Shown here piece by piece: positions 54,436 through 64,000 of a stretch of 64,000 nucleotides of DNA. A program made the translations under genes and the position numbers. The stretch's first letter is position 1. The number at the start of each line of letters is the position of its first letter. The notes beneath the pieces were generated by a model that was not told the DNA's origin, did not search any database, and worked only from the letters and a program-made list of their open reading frames with translations. This DNA is from Clostridia bacterium (GTDB taxonomy: Bacteria; Bacillota; Clostridia; TANB77; UBA1234): contig JAFYBZ010000022.1 in the NCBI GenBank assembly GCA_017539905.1, positions 179,296-243,295 of the forward strand. The letters are read 5' to 3'.

Positions 54436-57400
54436 TTATAGGACAATTCCCTTATTCAATTTAAATGAATATATAATTGTTTTAATTACTCTAATGCCTA
54501 GAATTTCTTCAAGTGCTTTTTTGTATAAATCAAGTTGAATCTTATAGCGTTTAATTAATTCTTCTTCATTCTCTACGTTATCTGATTTGTAATCAACTAA
54601 AATCAATTCATCACTTTCATTTACAAAGTACAAGTCAATGATACCTTGTACCATAACTGTGTCTTGATATTCTTCTCCATAAATATCTTTTGCATCTAAG
54701 TTCAAATTAAACGAAGTTTCTTTATGAATTGATTTTGCTTTAGTCAACTCATTAAACAATGTTGAAACTTTGAATTGGTTTATCTTATTAAACACATAAC
54801 TTCTTATTTTTTCATCTTCAGTTAATTCATTAATTAGAGTTTTTACTTTATCAATGTCAAAGTCTTTGAAATTCATTTTATACAAAGTCTCATGCAATAC
54901 AGTTCCGTACATTGCACCAGAAGTTGTTTCTTCTTCCATAAACGGTGGTTTATTTATTAGTTGAATTTTTAATGTAGATTCTCCATCTTCTTGAGCCATA
55001 GTTCTTCTCTTAATCTCAGAGATACTAATCTTATTTGGAAGCATTGTAGATGTAATGTACTTATAAACGTAATTCATTTGAGAATCAATCGAATCATTTG
55101 AAACAGACGATTCATTATGAATAGTTGTACTTAAACTACTATTTGATTCATATGATAATGAAACAACATCTTCATATTTAATTTTATTTACTTTCCAAAC
55201 ATCGTTCTCTCCACATACGCAATATGAAATCCATTCAAGGAATGAATTTGAATTCATTACCTTATATTTGTTAATTAATGTTAAGTGCTTTTTATAATAC
55301 TTATTAACATCATTAACTAGGCCTGTAACAATCAATTTCTCACGTGCTCTTGTCAATGCAACGTATAAAATTCTCATCTCTTCAGACAAACTGTCTTGTT
55401 TTGACTTCAAATACACAGCATTTTTTGAAGCATTTGGATATTTTATTCTATAATCAAAGTCAATAACATCCATTCCAAAGCCAAGTTCTTGATCATAAAT
55501 AATATTTTCACTTAAATCTCTTCTATTAAATGATTTATCAGTACCAGCTAAAATGACAATTGGAAATTCAAGTCCCTTACTCTTATGAACACTCATAATC
55601 CTTACAACATCTTCATTCTCACCAATAGTTTTACTATCTGAAAAATCATTAGACGAGAATCTGACATTATCAATATAATTTATAAAATTAAACAATCCTT
55701 TGAAATTTGATGCTTCAAAATTTTGTGCTCTATCGATTAATAGTTTTAAGTTTGCTTGGCGCTTAACGCCATCAGGAAACAATGAAACATATTCATAATA
55801 ACCTGTTTCATTATATATTTTCCAAATCAACTCCCAAATTGATAAATACTTTGATTCATCGCGCCAAATACATAATCTATCTATAAAATTCTTTACTTTA
55901 TCAGCCAAATCTCCTTCTGTATTTAAAGTTTTAATCATAGCCTCATAATATGGACAAGATTTATCTGTTAATCTAATAATAGATAGTTCATCTATCGTAA
56001 ATCCGCCTATTTGAGATCTTAATACACCTACTAGAGGAATATCTTGTAATGGATTATCTATTATTCTTAATACTGAAAGTATTGTTTGCACTTCAATATT
56101 TTCAAAGTAATCTCCACCGTTTTCACTATAGCAAGGAATTCCAAAGCTAGATAATTCCTCTATAAAGCTATCTACTCTACCAATCGTACTTCTCAATAAA
56201 ATAACTATATCTTTATACTTAGCTTTTCTATATTTCTTTTCTTTTTTATCATATATATCAATCTTGCCAACAATATCTAGAATTCTGCTTGCTATATATC
56301 TGCCTTCAAGGTTAGCCTTGCTATCTAATATATCATCATCAGAAACTTCATAATCATCATTTTGATTTTGTGTCTCTATTAAGCATAATTCAGCTACTTC
56401 GCCATCATCTTTGTAGCAATCAGCACCAAATATTAGATATTCATTCTCATTGTATTCAATTTCACCAACTTCTTTTGACATGATATTTTCAAATATAAAA
56501 TTTACTTGATCAATAATATTTTGATTACTTCTAAAATTCTTAAATAGTAGTATTTTTTGGTTAGTGCCATTATCCAAATAAGTATTATACTTTTCTAAGA
56601 ATAATTCAGGCATAGCATTTCTAAATTTATAAATACTCTGCTTTACATCACCAACCATAAACATTTTGCCATTAGAAATAGTCTTTAAAATACTTTCTTG
56701 AATAAGATTACTATCTTGATACTCATCAATCATGATTTCATCAAATTGCTCTAAATAATAGTTTTTTATTTCCTCATCAGAGGTAAATAATCTATAAGTA
56801 AAATGTTCAATATCACTAAAATCCAATATATTTTTTTCATATTTCTTGGCATAATATCTATCTTCAAATTCATTTACAAGATCACAAATTTTGCCTATTA
56901 CTCCATGTAAGTATTCGTAATCAGAAACAATTTCTTTATATTCTTGCGTAAAATATCTACCAACAATATCTTCTTTAAAAGTTTTTTTTATAGGATCTCT
57001 TACTTCACTTATTCTATCCTTTATTTCTTCAGAAACGCCCTTGGTTCCATATGCTTTACCAAAAGAAAAACTATTTACCATATGATACATATCGTCCCAA
57101 GTCTTACCAGCGGTTAAAATGCCATGCAAATTGCTTATATCCTCACCAATAATATCAATATACTTTGTAGCAGTCCCATCATCTAATAATTCATCTAGCA
57201 ATAGTTTAAGTTCAGAAATAGAATTCTTGATAGTTTCTCTAGCATAATTAAGAATAAGGTTACAATATTGGTTTTCATCGCTTTTAATTGAACTATCTTC
57301 AAAGATCTTAACTTTACTACAAAGCCATTCCCTTGGATTAGGAAGACTTCTTGTGAAATTATAAAGTTTAAGTATAATACTTCTTAAGTTTTCATCATCA

Positions 57401-57876
57401 TTGCTTGATGAATATATATTTGCAAGTTCCAAAAACTTTTCATCATCATTTTCATACCATTCTTCAAGCATTTCTTCTAGTGCTTCAAGTTTCAATAGTT
57501 CACATTCAGCGTTTTCGCCAATTCTAAAATTAGGATCTAAATCAAACTTGAAGAAATTATCTCTAACTACTCTTAAGCAAAAGCTATCAATTGTTGTAAT
57601 AGATGCTTTAGGCAAAAGACGAATTTGTTCTTGAAGTTCCGGATGATTTTTAAGCTCACTAAAAAGCCTATCAGAAACTCTTTCTTTCATTTCTGAGGCT
57701 GCTGCATTTGTAAATGTAACTACTAGTAGTCTATCTACATCTATATTCTTGTTAATTATTTTATTAATAATTCTTTCAACTAAAACAGCTGTTTTTCCTG
57801 AGCCGGCACCCGCTGCAACTAGTAGGTTACAATTGTCAGTTTCAATTGCTGCTTTTTGTTCTATAGTAAATTCCAT
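54436..57876 (-). CDS. addA: ATP-dependent helicase/nuclease subunit AddA
   Basis: AddA is the 3'-5' helicase and nuclease subunit of AddAB, which processes double-strand breaks for RecA loading. The UvrD-type Walker A AAGAGSGKT is at residues 21-29, DEYQDSN is Walker B near 375, RIMSVHKSKGLEFPIVIL marks helicase motif V, and the C-terminal RecB-like nuclease has LVDYKSDN. At 1146 residues it is slightly short of the Bacillus protein but complete. It begins directly after the addB stop (TAA ATG). Confidence 0.98.
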   Translation of the reverse strand: MEFTIEQKAAIETDNCNLLVAAGAGSGKTAVLVERIINKIINKNIDVDRLLVVTFTNAAASEMKERVSDRLFSELKNHPELQEQIRLLPKASITTIDSFCLRVVRDNFFKFDLDPNFRIGENAECELLKLEALEEMLEEWYENDDEKFLELANIYSSSNDDENLRSIILKLYNFTRSLPNPREWLCSKVKIFEDSSIKSDENQYCNLILNYARETIKNSISELKLLLDELLDDGTATKYIDIIGEDISNLHGILTAGKTWDDMYHMVNSFSFGKAYGTKGVSEEIKDRISEVRDPIKKTFKEDIVGRYFTQEYKEIVSDYEYLHGVIGKICDLVNEFEDRYYAKKYEKNILDFSDIEHFTYRLFTSDEEIKNYYLEQFDEIMIDEYQDSNLIQESILKTISNGKMFMVGDVKQSIYKFRNAMPELFLEKYNTYLDNGTNQKILLFKNFRSNQNIIDQVNFIFENIMSKEVGEIEYNENEYLIFGADCYKDDGEVAELCLIETQNQNDDYEVSDDDILDSKANLEGRYIASRILDIVGKIDIYDKKEKKYRKAKYKDIVILLRSTIGRVDSFIEELSSFGIPCYSENGGDYFENIEVQTILSVLRIIDNPLQDIPLVGVLRSQIGGFTIDELSIIRLTDKSCPYYEAMIKTLNTEGDLADKVKNFIDRLCIWRDESKYLSIWELIWKIYNETGYYEYVSLFPDGVKRQANLKLLIDRAQNFEASNFKGLFNFINYIDNVRFSSNDFSDSKTIGENEDVVRIMSVHKSKGLEFPIVILAGTDKSFNRRDLSENIIYDQELGFGMDVIDFDYRIKYPNASKNAVYLKSKQDSLSEEMRILYVALTRAREKLIVTGLVNDVNKYYKKHLTLINKYKVMNSNSFLEWISYCVCGENDVWKVNKIKYEDVVSLSYESNSSLSTTIHNESSVSNDSIDSQMNYVYKYITSTMLPNKISISEIKRRTMAQEDGESTLKIQLINKPPFMEEETTSGAMYGTVLHETLYKMNFKDFDIDKVKTLINELTEDEKIRSYVFNKINQFKVSTLFNELTKAKSIHKETSFNLNLDAKDIYGEEYQDTVMVQGIIDLYFVNESDELILVDYKSDNVENEEELIKRYKIQLDLYKKALEEILGIRVIKTIIYSFKLNKGIVL

Positions 57877-60800
57877 TTAATCACCCAACAAATCTAATAC
57901 TTCATCATCTTTCAAATTTTTAACAACCCTATACTTATTTCCTAATTTTCTATCAAATTGACATGTCATTTTGTAATCGCAATACTCACAAGGAATTCTG
58001 GCACTTTTTCTATAGATTGGTTCGTTTTTAACATTTCCACTAACAATCTCATCGCCAATTTTCTTAAGAGTTGTATTAATATGATTTGTTAATCTATCAA
58101 AGTCTTCTTTTGATACCACAGGCATTCCTGTATATTTTCCTTCTTTAGTTTGTTTAAGATTTAAAACTTCTTGACCACCCATAGCTTCAATTAGTTTTAC
58201 ATTTGATATAACAATACCATTCATTCTCAAGCTGTTAATAATAGCTTGTTCTACTTCTTCCTTTGAAATTCTCCTATCCGAACTTACAATAGGATCACTT
58301 AGATGCAAATACAATGCTCCAGCAGGATTTAATTCTTCATTAGAAATAGCATTTACATATGTTAGCAATTGAAGTTGAATTCCATAATAAACATTAGATA
58401 ATTTAATTTTTTTATTTGAAGACTTATAATCTACAATTCTTAAGTAATTTCCATCATCTAATTTGGCAACATCTATTCTGTCGACTTTTCCAGATAGGAC
58501 AAGTTCCTCACCATTTGATAATTCAACATTAATCTCGCCATATTCTTTACCAGGTCCAAACTCAACCTCACTTCCATATAAGCCAAATTCTCCTGCATTT
58601 AAATGACATACAATAAGCCAAATCGTCTTTTTTACTAGTTCTATAAGTTTAATAGATAACGTTCTAAGTCTTCCTGTAGAAGAAAACAAATTATGTCTAA
58701 AATTTATCAATACATCTTCAGATATTTGAGAGACTATCTCGTCACATTTACTTTTATCCAAATCTCTTAAATCAATTTCTTCTTCGATAACCTTTTTAGA
58801 AAACTTCTCAATAATTTCATGTAAAAATGATCCTGTATCAGGAGTATCTATCTTATATACTTCTCTTTCTCTTAAATATAATCCATACCTTAAATAGAAA
58901 GAAAAAGGACATGACACGAATTGTTCAAGTTTAGAGACTGATGAATTTATCTTAGTACCATATAATAGCTTAGATACTTCCTTTGATTGAAACTCCGTTG
59001 TATTTTTAAAGTCTAATCCTTTTATAACCGCTTCAAATCTATCTTTTTCATTAGTACCATACCAGCCTAATACATTATCCCAATACTTAGAAGTCTCTTC
59101 GCCATTTTCTTTTTTATAAAGCATATTTAAAGATTCAGCAAAGCTTGCTTTTCTAGCTAATATAGTATCCTTATTTGTCATAGAGCTATGAATACTAGGA
59201 AACATCTCCTTAATTTGATTAATTAAAAATGCAGGTCTCTTAGTTTTACCCTCTAAATCTGAAATTGGATAAGAAATATATAAGTAATCTGAAGGTACCG
59301 ATAAAGACTTATATATATTGAAGTATTCTTGTTTTAGTAACATCTTAGTATCTTTGGCAATTTCTATACCATTTTCAAGCAAGATAGCACGTTCTTTGTC
59401 ATTGATAAATCCTTCGTTTTGAAAAGTCTTAGGAAATTCTCCTTCGTTAACTCCAATAATAAACAAATATTTAATATCACTATTTCTGGTTCTTTCAATA
59501 TCTCCTATTATTACTTTATCCTTGGTAGAAGGAATTACACTTATTGAATTGTAACTAATTCCAATTTTGAAAATAGATTTAAATTTATCAAATGTGATAT
59601 ATTCATTTTCCAGAGTCGTGTTAATATCATCTAACAGAGAAATCAAAATATTCCACACTTGTGCATATTCTTGTGCTTGTCGTAAAAGTACTATATCGCC
59701 AGCGTTTTCTAGTTTTTCTATACTTTCATTAATTATATTATAAAGATTAATCTCATTTAAGAAATCATACAAAGAAGTTACAATTTCATTTGCTGTTTTT
59801 CTTCCTGAAAAGTTTTCTTTAAATCTCATTATAGGTTTAACTATTTCTTCACGAATCAAGTTGATTCTTTCAAGGTTTTTATCTTCTAAAACAAATTCTT
59901 CTTCCCATTTGTTTCCTTTTATTCCAAATTTTAAAACATAGTTTTCAATCAAATCTATATCATCCAAGTTTTGAATGTTAGTAAGTCCAGTTTTTAAATA
60001 ACTAAATACGTTCTCATACTTATAGCCATTTGAAATTATATCTATAAATGACAAAATTAATGTAATTATTGGCTCTTGCGATAACTCTTTTTTGTCATCA
60101 AAAAAGAATGGTATTTCATACATTGGAAATATCATTTTAAATAAGTTTTTATAGCTATCTATATCACGAGTTAGAATTGCAATATTTTCAAATCTAACAT
60201 CATTGTTTCGTACTATATTTAATATCTCTTTAGAAACACTATGAATTTCTTCATGAGCATTTTGGTATTCATCCACAAAAATATGATCAACTTGTGTTTC
60301 ATATTTATTAATTGGATATTTATAGATGCTTTTTTCAAGGTGCTTAAGGTCATCATTGTTAAAACGATAGTTTTGTTCACAACGACAACTATTAGAAACC
60401 AAATCAATATCAAATTTCTTTAAATTCATATTATTAATTTCAAATAACTCATCGTCATCTGATATCATAGAAATTGTAACATTACATTTCTTATCTAACG
60501 CCTTAATTATGTTTACTTCCTGCGTTATAAAACCATCAAATTCATCAATCCAAATCTTAGCTCCATTTAAGTAATTATCTTTGCCCTTTATTAGCTCACA
60601 AAGTATCGTTAAATCGTCATTTGAATCGACATAGGTATCCGATATCCTTTTTTCATATTCTTCGAATATAAGGCAAATATCGTGAATCTTTCTATTTAAA
60701 TATTCATTTTTGAAATCAAAACCTTCAAATGACTTTGGACTTAATCCGTATCTTTTAAACTCTGAAATTTCATCTAATACAGAATTGACCATACCAGGAT

Positions 60801-61134
60801 TTTTAGAGGCACCTTTTAATACTTGTAATTCGCTTTCTTTACTTAACATAATATAATAAACAAGCATTGCTCTACTAGAGTCATTTAAAGTATTTAATAC
60901 TACATTGTTTTCATTAAAAATCTTGTACGCAAGTCTTTTAAATGACAATACTTGGGCACCAATTATTCCGCTTCTGCCCAAAACTTCAATTAGTTTCTTT
61001 TCTGATTCAAAAGAGAATTGTTCTGGGACAATATATATAACTGGCTTATCAAAGCCAGAATCAATAGTTTCTTTTATTTGATTCATACATAAAGTGGATT
61101 TACCTGTTCCACTACGACCAAGAATAAATTTCAT
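57877..61134 (-). CDS. addB: ATP-dependent helicase/nuclease subunit AddB
   Basis: AddB supplies the second nuclease and the Chi-recognising inactive helicase of AddAB. It starts with Walker A GRSGTGKS (residues 6-13). The C-terminal nuclease carries VDRIDVAK and RIVDYKSSNKKIKL, and the cysteines of a 4Fe-4S cluster are visible: CPFSFYLRYG upstream and PCEYCDYKMTC near the end. Length (1085) is near family size. GGTGAT precedes the ATG. It leads the addB-addA operon. Confidence 0.97.
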   Translation of the reverse strand: MKFILGRSGTGKSTLCMNQIKETIDSGFDKPVIYIVPEQFSFESEKKLIEVLGRSGIIGAQVLSFKRLAYKIFNENNVVLNTLNDSSRAMLVYYIMLSKESELQVLKGASKNPGMVNSVLDEISEFKRYGLSPKSFEGFDFKNEYLNRKIHDICLIFEEYEKRISDTYVDSNDDLTILCELIKGKDNYLNGAKIWIDEFDGFITQEVNIIKALDKKCNVTISMISDDDELFEINNMNLKKFDIDLVSNSCRCEQNYRFNNDDLKHLEKSIYKYPINKYETQVDHIFVDEYQNAHEEIHSVSKEILNIVRNNDVRFENIAILTRDIDSYKNLFKMIFPMYEIPFFFDDKKELSQEPIITLILSFIDIISNGYKYENVFSYLKTGLTNIQNLDDIDLIENYVLKFGIKGNKWEEEFVLEDKNLERINLIREEIVKPIMRFKENFSGRKTANEIVTSLYDFLNEINLYNIINESIEKLENAGDIVLLRQAQEYAQVWNILISLLDDINTTLENEYITFDKFKSIFKIGISYNSISVIPSTKDKVIIGDIERTRNSDIKYLFIIGVNEGEFPKTFQNEGFINDKERAILLENGIEIAKDTKMLLKQEYFNIYKSLSVPSDYLYISYPISDLEGKTKRPAFLINQIKEMFPSIHSSMTNKDTILARKASFAESLNMLYKKENGEETSKYWDNVLGWYGTNEKDRFEAVIKGLDFKNTTEFQSKEVSKLLYGTKINSSVSKLEQFVSCPFSFYLRYGLYLREREVYKIDTPDTGSFLHEIIEKFSKKVIEEEIDLRDLDKSKCDEIVSQISEDVLINFRHNLFSSTGRLRTLSIKLIELVKKTIWLIVCHLNAGEFGLYGSEVEFGPGKEYGEINVELSNGEELVLSGKVDRIDVAKLDDGNYLRIVDYKSSNKKIKLSNVYYGIQLQLLTYVNAISNEELNPAGALYLHLSDPIVSSDRRISKEEVEQAIINSLRMNGIVISNVKLIEAMGGQEVLNLKQTKEGKYTGMPVVSKEDFDRLTNHINTTLKKIGDEIVSGNVKNEPIYRKSARIPCEYCDYKMTCQFDRKLGNKYRVVKNLKDDEVLDLLGD

Positions 61135-61152
61135 ACAATCACCATGATTAAA

Positions 61153-61181
61153 AATATACCATATTTCATATTAAAGAGCAA
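61153..61181 (-). promoter_or_regulatory. Promoter of addB-addA
   Basis: TTGCTC (61176-61181) and TATATT (61153-61158) on the minus strand, 17 bases apart, about 20 bases before the addB start. Confidence 0.5.
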
Positions 61182-61187
61182 TAAAAT

Positions 61188-61204
61188 GGCGCCCTATGGG
61201 CGCC
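61188..61204 (-). terminator. Terminator of the pilin-like gene
   Basis: A perfect 7-bp GC stem (GGCGCCC with GGGCGCC) with a 3-base loop and ATTTTATT after it on the minus strand. Confidence 0.8.
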
Positions 61205-61209
61205 GTATA

Positions 61210-62715
61210 TTATCTATCTTTTATTATCAATACATTCTTAAATGCTCCGCCTCCAAAAGGCTTTCTACTTATAGCATTATATGAGAATAGATTTCTATCA
61301 TATCCTCTCATTATATATGGTATCGATGTAGTAGGTTTAACTGATGTTCCACCAAACCATGCCGAATTAACAGAATTGCCAACAGAAGTTGCAAGCATTC
61401 CATCACCATATTTTAATGTTTCTTTTTCATCAGATACATATGTTAGTTCTAAAACATCACCAGATTGTGTATGAACAGTCTTATAATAGTACTTATCACC
61501 ATAAGGAATGTAACTTGGCATTGAAACTGGGTTACCATGTGAATCTGTTCCAACACAAACAGCAGCAACATATTGAAGAGAATCTAGATTAAATATACCA
61601 GAAGCATTCCATTCCCCAAGTGAAGAACCATCAGCAACATTACCAACAGTTGCATGAGAAAGGTATGCTATAGCAGACCATTGTGTATTAGAAATAAGTC
61701 TTGACTCTATATCTTCACTATTAGCATCTGGATGTATGTTTTCTAGCTTACTTAATTCATAAGCGTAGAAAGTATTAGAAGGATCATGCTCACTAGCACT
61801 CTTAAATAATGCTTCAGCACCACCACCAACTAATTCTTTATTTACCCAAAATCCTGAAATATCAATTGGTTCAGAACTTGTATCTCCTTTTTCATAATAC
61901 TTAAATGCAGGATGAACCTGATAACCACTTGGAATTACCTCATTATTCTTCATATAATCAGTATTTCCTCTTAAGAATATGATTGAGATTGACGATGCTG
62001 GAATATTATTATAATCAGTATTGGCATCAAAATAAGAAATCTTATAAGCAAATCTTGGAATCCATACATAATACAAATATTTATCATGTAGGCCCTCACC
62101 TCTAGATTTAATCATAACATTAGCCCACATTGGCGAGCTTGAATTATAATCATACCAATCTTCGTCATATATATCTTTAACAGATTGAACCTTATAATAG
62201 TCATCATCAAAAGTAAGAATAACAGGTTGCATATCATCACAAATCAATGGTCTATTAACACCTTTTGATTCATCAAATTCAACTTTAAAATTGCTATCAA
62301 TAATATCGTCTTGGTATTTGAAAGAAAATCTAATCTCATCACCAGATTCATAATTAACCTTAACTGTGCTATATGTGATTAGATTATATGTCTTAAAGTC
62401 ACCATCTATTTCTTTATAAATGTATGTAGGTGGAACGTTTTCAACATCAGCATAATCTGAAAGTCCCATTGTATAGTAATCTGCAACACTGATTAGTCTA
62501 GGATTATCAGCTGTACCTACACTATCATTATAATTAAGCTCTCTTTCATAAGCTATGATAGCATTTGATATAGCTCTCAATCTATATTCAGCCATAGTCT
62601 TATTAGAATTAGATATGATTGGAATACCAGTATATAATGTAATAGAAGTAATTAAAACTATAATGATTATAGCAATTACTAATGATATAACAGAAATTCC
62701 CTTATTATTCATCAT
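61210..62715 (-). CDS. Pilin-like surface protein with SUMF1-like region
   Basis: A 501-residue protein starting with a prepilin-like signal: NNKG then ISVISLVIAIIIIVLIT. This is the hydrophobic helix of type IV pilin-like proteins, with Ser in place of the usual Glu at position 5 of the mature form. After an acidic region comes a large domain with WVWIPRFAYKI-like (YVWIPRFAYKISYF), HPAFKYYEKG and GFWVNKELVGG, a pattern seen in clostridial surface proteins related to formylglycine-generating/SUMF1 folds, and a Ser/Gly-rich end. It may be a minor pilin-type surface protein. No pilus assembly genes are in the window. Confidence 0.75.
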   Translation of the reverse strand: MMNNKGISVISLVIAIIIIVLITSITLYTGIPIISNSNKTMAEYRLRAISNAIIAYERELNYNDSVGTADNPRLISVADYYTMGLSDYADVENVPPTYIYKEIDGDFKTYNLITYSTVKVNYESGDEIRFSFKYQDDIIDSNFKVEFDESKGVNRPLICDDMQPVILTFDDDYYKVQSVKDIYDEDWYDYNSSSPMWANVMIKSRGEGLHDKYLYYVWIPRFAYKISYFDANTDYNNIPASSISIIFLRGNTDYMKNNEVIPSGYQVHPAFKYYEKGDTSSEPIDISGFWVNKELVGGGAEALFKSASEHDPSNTFYAYELSKLENIHPDANSEDIESRLISNTQWSAIAYLSHATVGNVADGSSLGEWNASGIFNLDSLQYVAAVCVGTDSHGNPVSMPSYIPYGDKYYYKTVHTQSGDVLELTYVSDEKETLKYGDGMLATSVGNSVNSAWFGGTSVKPTTSIPYIMRGYDRNLFSYNAISRKPFGGGAFKNVLIIKDR

Positions 62716-62724
62716 AAAAACCCC

Positions 62725-63501
62725 TTATTTAATATAATCTTCATATACTTGGTAAAAACCATCAAAGTCTTCGAAATATTTGTCTGTCTTTTTACTACCT
62801 ATAGTAACTTTATAAGTTTCACCTTTATAAATAAATTGAAAACTAAATCCATCCATTCCTTGTTTCAATAAACCTAAGTACATAAGTAAGTCGGAATTAT
62901 CATAATATTTACGCATGTTTGAAAGATACTCATTTAATTGATCTTCAACAATTGTAACTTCATAATTTTCCATTAAATAAATCAAATAACTCTTAACATC
63001 TTTTTTAGCTTCTTCTTCTGTAAGAAAATGGCTTGGGAAGAATTGCTTTTGAACAGCTGCAATATCTTTGTGCATTTTTTGAATCTTATTAGATAATTCA
63101 TCAGACTTTAATGTAACATTTAATGTTACTTCTTCCTCTTCATCAAAACATGTTAAAAATTTATAAAAACCATCTACATACTCTCTATTTGTGAATAGAG
63201 GCGCCTTAACAGGCACTCTCCTAAAGCTTATATATATCTTTTGAAGATCCATATTTACTCTATAATAGAATTCTGGTGGAATAACTTCAATGATTTTAAA
63301 TTTTTCAAAATCATCTTCATAGGATACAGTAATGTCTTCTTGAAGTAAGTTATTATATATCTTGCCAATAACATTAGTATGGCCTTCTCTTTTATCAATT
63401 AGCTCTAAGATACCATACTGCATGTATCCATCATATGAACGTTTAAGAAAAACATTATCTTTAAAAACTTTCTTTTTGGTTTTTATAGCTAGTTTTGGCA
63501 A
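62725..63501 (-). CDS. Hypothetical protein, TTG start (258 aa)
   Basis: The TTG at 63501 follows GAGGTGAG, giving MPKLAIKTKKK. The protein is soluble, Lys/Asp/Tyr-rich, with no signal peptide or membrane helix and an apparent helical C-terminal half. No family recognised. It lies 9 bases upstream of the pilin-like gene and is probably cotranscribed, so it might help assemble or anchor that protein. Confidence 0.65.
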   Translation of the reverse strand: MPKLAIKTKKKVFKDNVFLKRSYDGYMQYGILELIDKREGHTNVIGKIYNNLLQEDITVSYEDDFEKFKIIEVIPPEFYYRVNMDLQKIYISFRRVPVKAPLFTNREYVDGFYKFLTCFDEEEEVTLNVTLKSDELSNKIQKMHKDIAAVQKQFFPSHFLTEEEAKKDVKSYLIYLMENYEVTIVEDQLNEYLSNMRKYYDNSDLLMYLGLLKQGMDGFSFQFIYKGETYKVTIGSKKTDKYFEDFDGFYQVYEDYIK

Positions 63502-63551
63502 AATCTCACCTCTTTTTTCATTTGTCTAACATTACATAATAATCCTTTATA

Positions 63552-63580
63552 ATTTTATCATTTAAACGCTTATAAAACAA
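63552..63580 (-). promoter_or_regulatory. Promoter of the 62725-63501 gene
   Basis: TTGTTT (63575-63580) and TAAAAT (63552-63557) on the minus strand, 17 bases apart. Confidence 0.45.
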
Positions 63581-63604
63581 CAAACGTAATAGTTTTGTAA
63601 CACA

Positions 63605-63634
63605 AAAATGACAGTCATTTCTGACTGTCATTTT
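63605..63634 (-). terminator. Terminator
   Basis: A perfect 13-bp stem (63605-63617 with 63622-63634) with a TTTTTG tail on the minus strand. It ends the gene that runs off the window. Confidence 0.85.
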
Positions 63635-63645
63635 AAATTTAAATA

Positions 63646-64000
63646 TTAATATCTAATATCTGAGCTAAAGTCTTGTCTTGCTGTGATGTTCTTCTCTATT
63701 ACTGCTGCCGCACTTGATGGTATATTTCTTGCTACTTGTCCGTTTGGTAATGTTACACTTGACTTCAAGTAGATTCCCGAACTATTTTGTATCATCTTAC
63801 TTGTTATTACATTATCGTTCAAGTATACATCAGGTACTTTGCTGCTATAGAATTCATCCGATGTATATAGTTCTTGCTCTGTTATTACTTTTGCACTTGA
63901 ACCATATCCATTTACAACGTTTGTACTGTTTTCTCCTGTTTCAAGGATTACACCTTTAACGTTTTCTGTAGCTTTTGCTACTACTGTTGTTAGCACGTTG
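63646..64000 (-). CDS. Hypothetical protein, 5' end outside window
   Basis: The frame is open to the last base, so the start lies beyond 64000; at least 117 residues are seen. A GTG at 63996 is an unlikely start because no ribosome-binding site is visible within the remaining bases. The visible C-terminal part is Ser/Thr/Asn/Val-rich and beta-like, ending SSDIRY, with no cysteine or clear motif. It may be exported, but the N-terminus is missing. Function unknown. Confidence 0.5.
   Translation of the reverse strand, partial: NVLTTVVAKATENVKGVILETGENSTNVVNGYGSSAKVITEQELYTSDEFYSSKVPDVYLNDNVITSKMIQNSSGIYLKSSVTLPNGQVARNIPSSAAAVIEKNITARQDFSSDIRY

Overview
This window is AT-rich chromosomal DNA of a low-G+C Gram-positive bacterium, most likely an uncultured gut-type Clostridia or other Firmicute. 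The clues are AGGAGG-type ribosome-binding sites, near-consensus TTGACA/TATAAT promoters, an HrcA/CIRCE-controlled hrcA-grpE-dnaK-dnaJ operon, a tig-clpP-clpX block, addB-addA in place of recBCD, SpoIIIE/FtsK, YicC/YloC, YmdB, a Spo0A-like protein, MBG-, YARHG- and pilin-like surface proteins, and AGA as the dominant arginine codon. The standard bacterial code fits: genes end in TAA, TAG or TGA and TGG is used for Trp. I do not name a species. No rRNA, tRNA, CRISPR array, prophage or insertion sequence was seen.

Layout. Positions 1-7000 hold the plus-strand der GTPase among small unknown genes, a tyrosine recombinase preceded by a long hairpin, a DUF2628-like membrane protein, a double YegP (DUF1508) protein and an AT-rich gap with clustered palindromes. 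From about 7 kb onward nearly everything is on the minus strand. 7-13 kb: a dicarboxylate symporter, an RluA-type pseudouridine synthase, a plus-strand pair of small related proteins, the RNase P RNA gene with its own consensus promoter, gpsA and plsY. 13-18 kb: a surface module (MBG/Ig-like secreted protein, YARHG protein, membrane-anchored unknown) and a beta-CASP ribonuclease-like protein. 18-24 kb: FtsK with an extreme acidic tail, a coiled-coil protein, rsmD, a double-OB SSB-like protein, an alpha-CTD-like mini-protein and YmdB. 24-34 kb: plsC, cmk, an AI-2E-type permease, a site-2 protease, ftsH, tilS and a TPM-LemA-TPM group. 34-47 kb: secA, a CMP-kinase-like protein, rpoZ, yicC, rsmE, the dnaJ-dnaK-grpE-hrcA operon (listed from low to high coordinate), an altered HD-domain protein and a TPR protein. 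47-54 kb: clpX, clpP, tig, a metallophosphoesterase, tsaD, a Cys-rich secreted protein and a Spo0A-like protein with a pseudo-receiver. 54-64 kb: addA and addB, a pilin-like surface protein, an unknown protein and a gene cut by the window end.

Most genes are housekeeping: translation and RNA processing (der, rnpB, rsmD, rsmE, tilS, tsaD, yicC, RluA-like), protein quality control (dnaK system, trigger factor, ClpXP, FtsH), membrane lipid synthesis (gpsA-plsY-plsC) and DNA repair or segregation (addAB, ftsK, SSB-like). The unusual layer has five parts: (i) three long imperfect intergenic hairpins of possibly related design, one directly upstream of the recombinase; (ii) a REP-like repeat carrying GGGGACGGTTCTC; (iii) charged low-complexity C-terminal tails on FtsK, PlsY and PlsC; (iv) degenerate or stripped-down regulators (pseudo-receiver Spo0A-like, solo alpha-CTD-like, altered HD protein); (v) scattered small or secreted genes that use CGN arginine codons and more G+C than their neighbours. 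No single locus can be declared a new defence or mobile system from sequence alone; the hairpin family and the Spo0A-like protein are the strongest leads.
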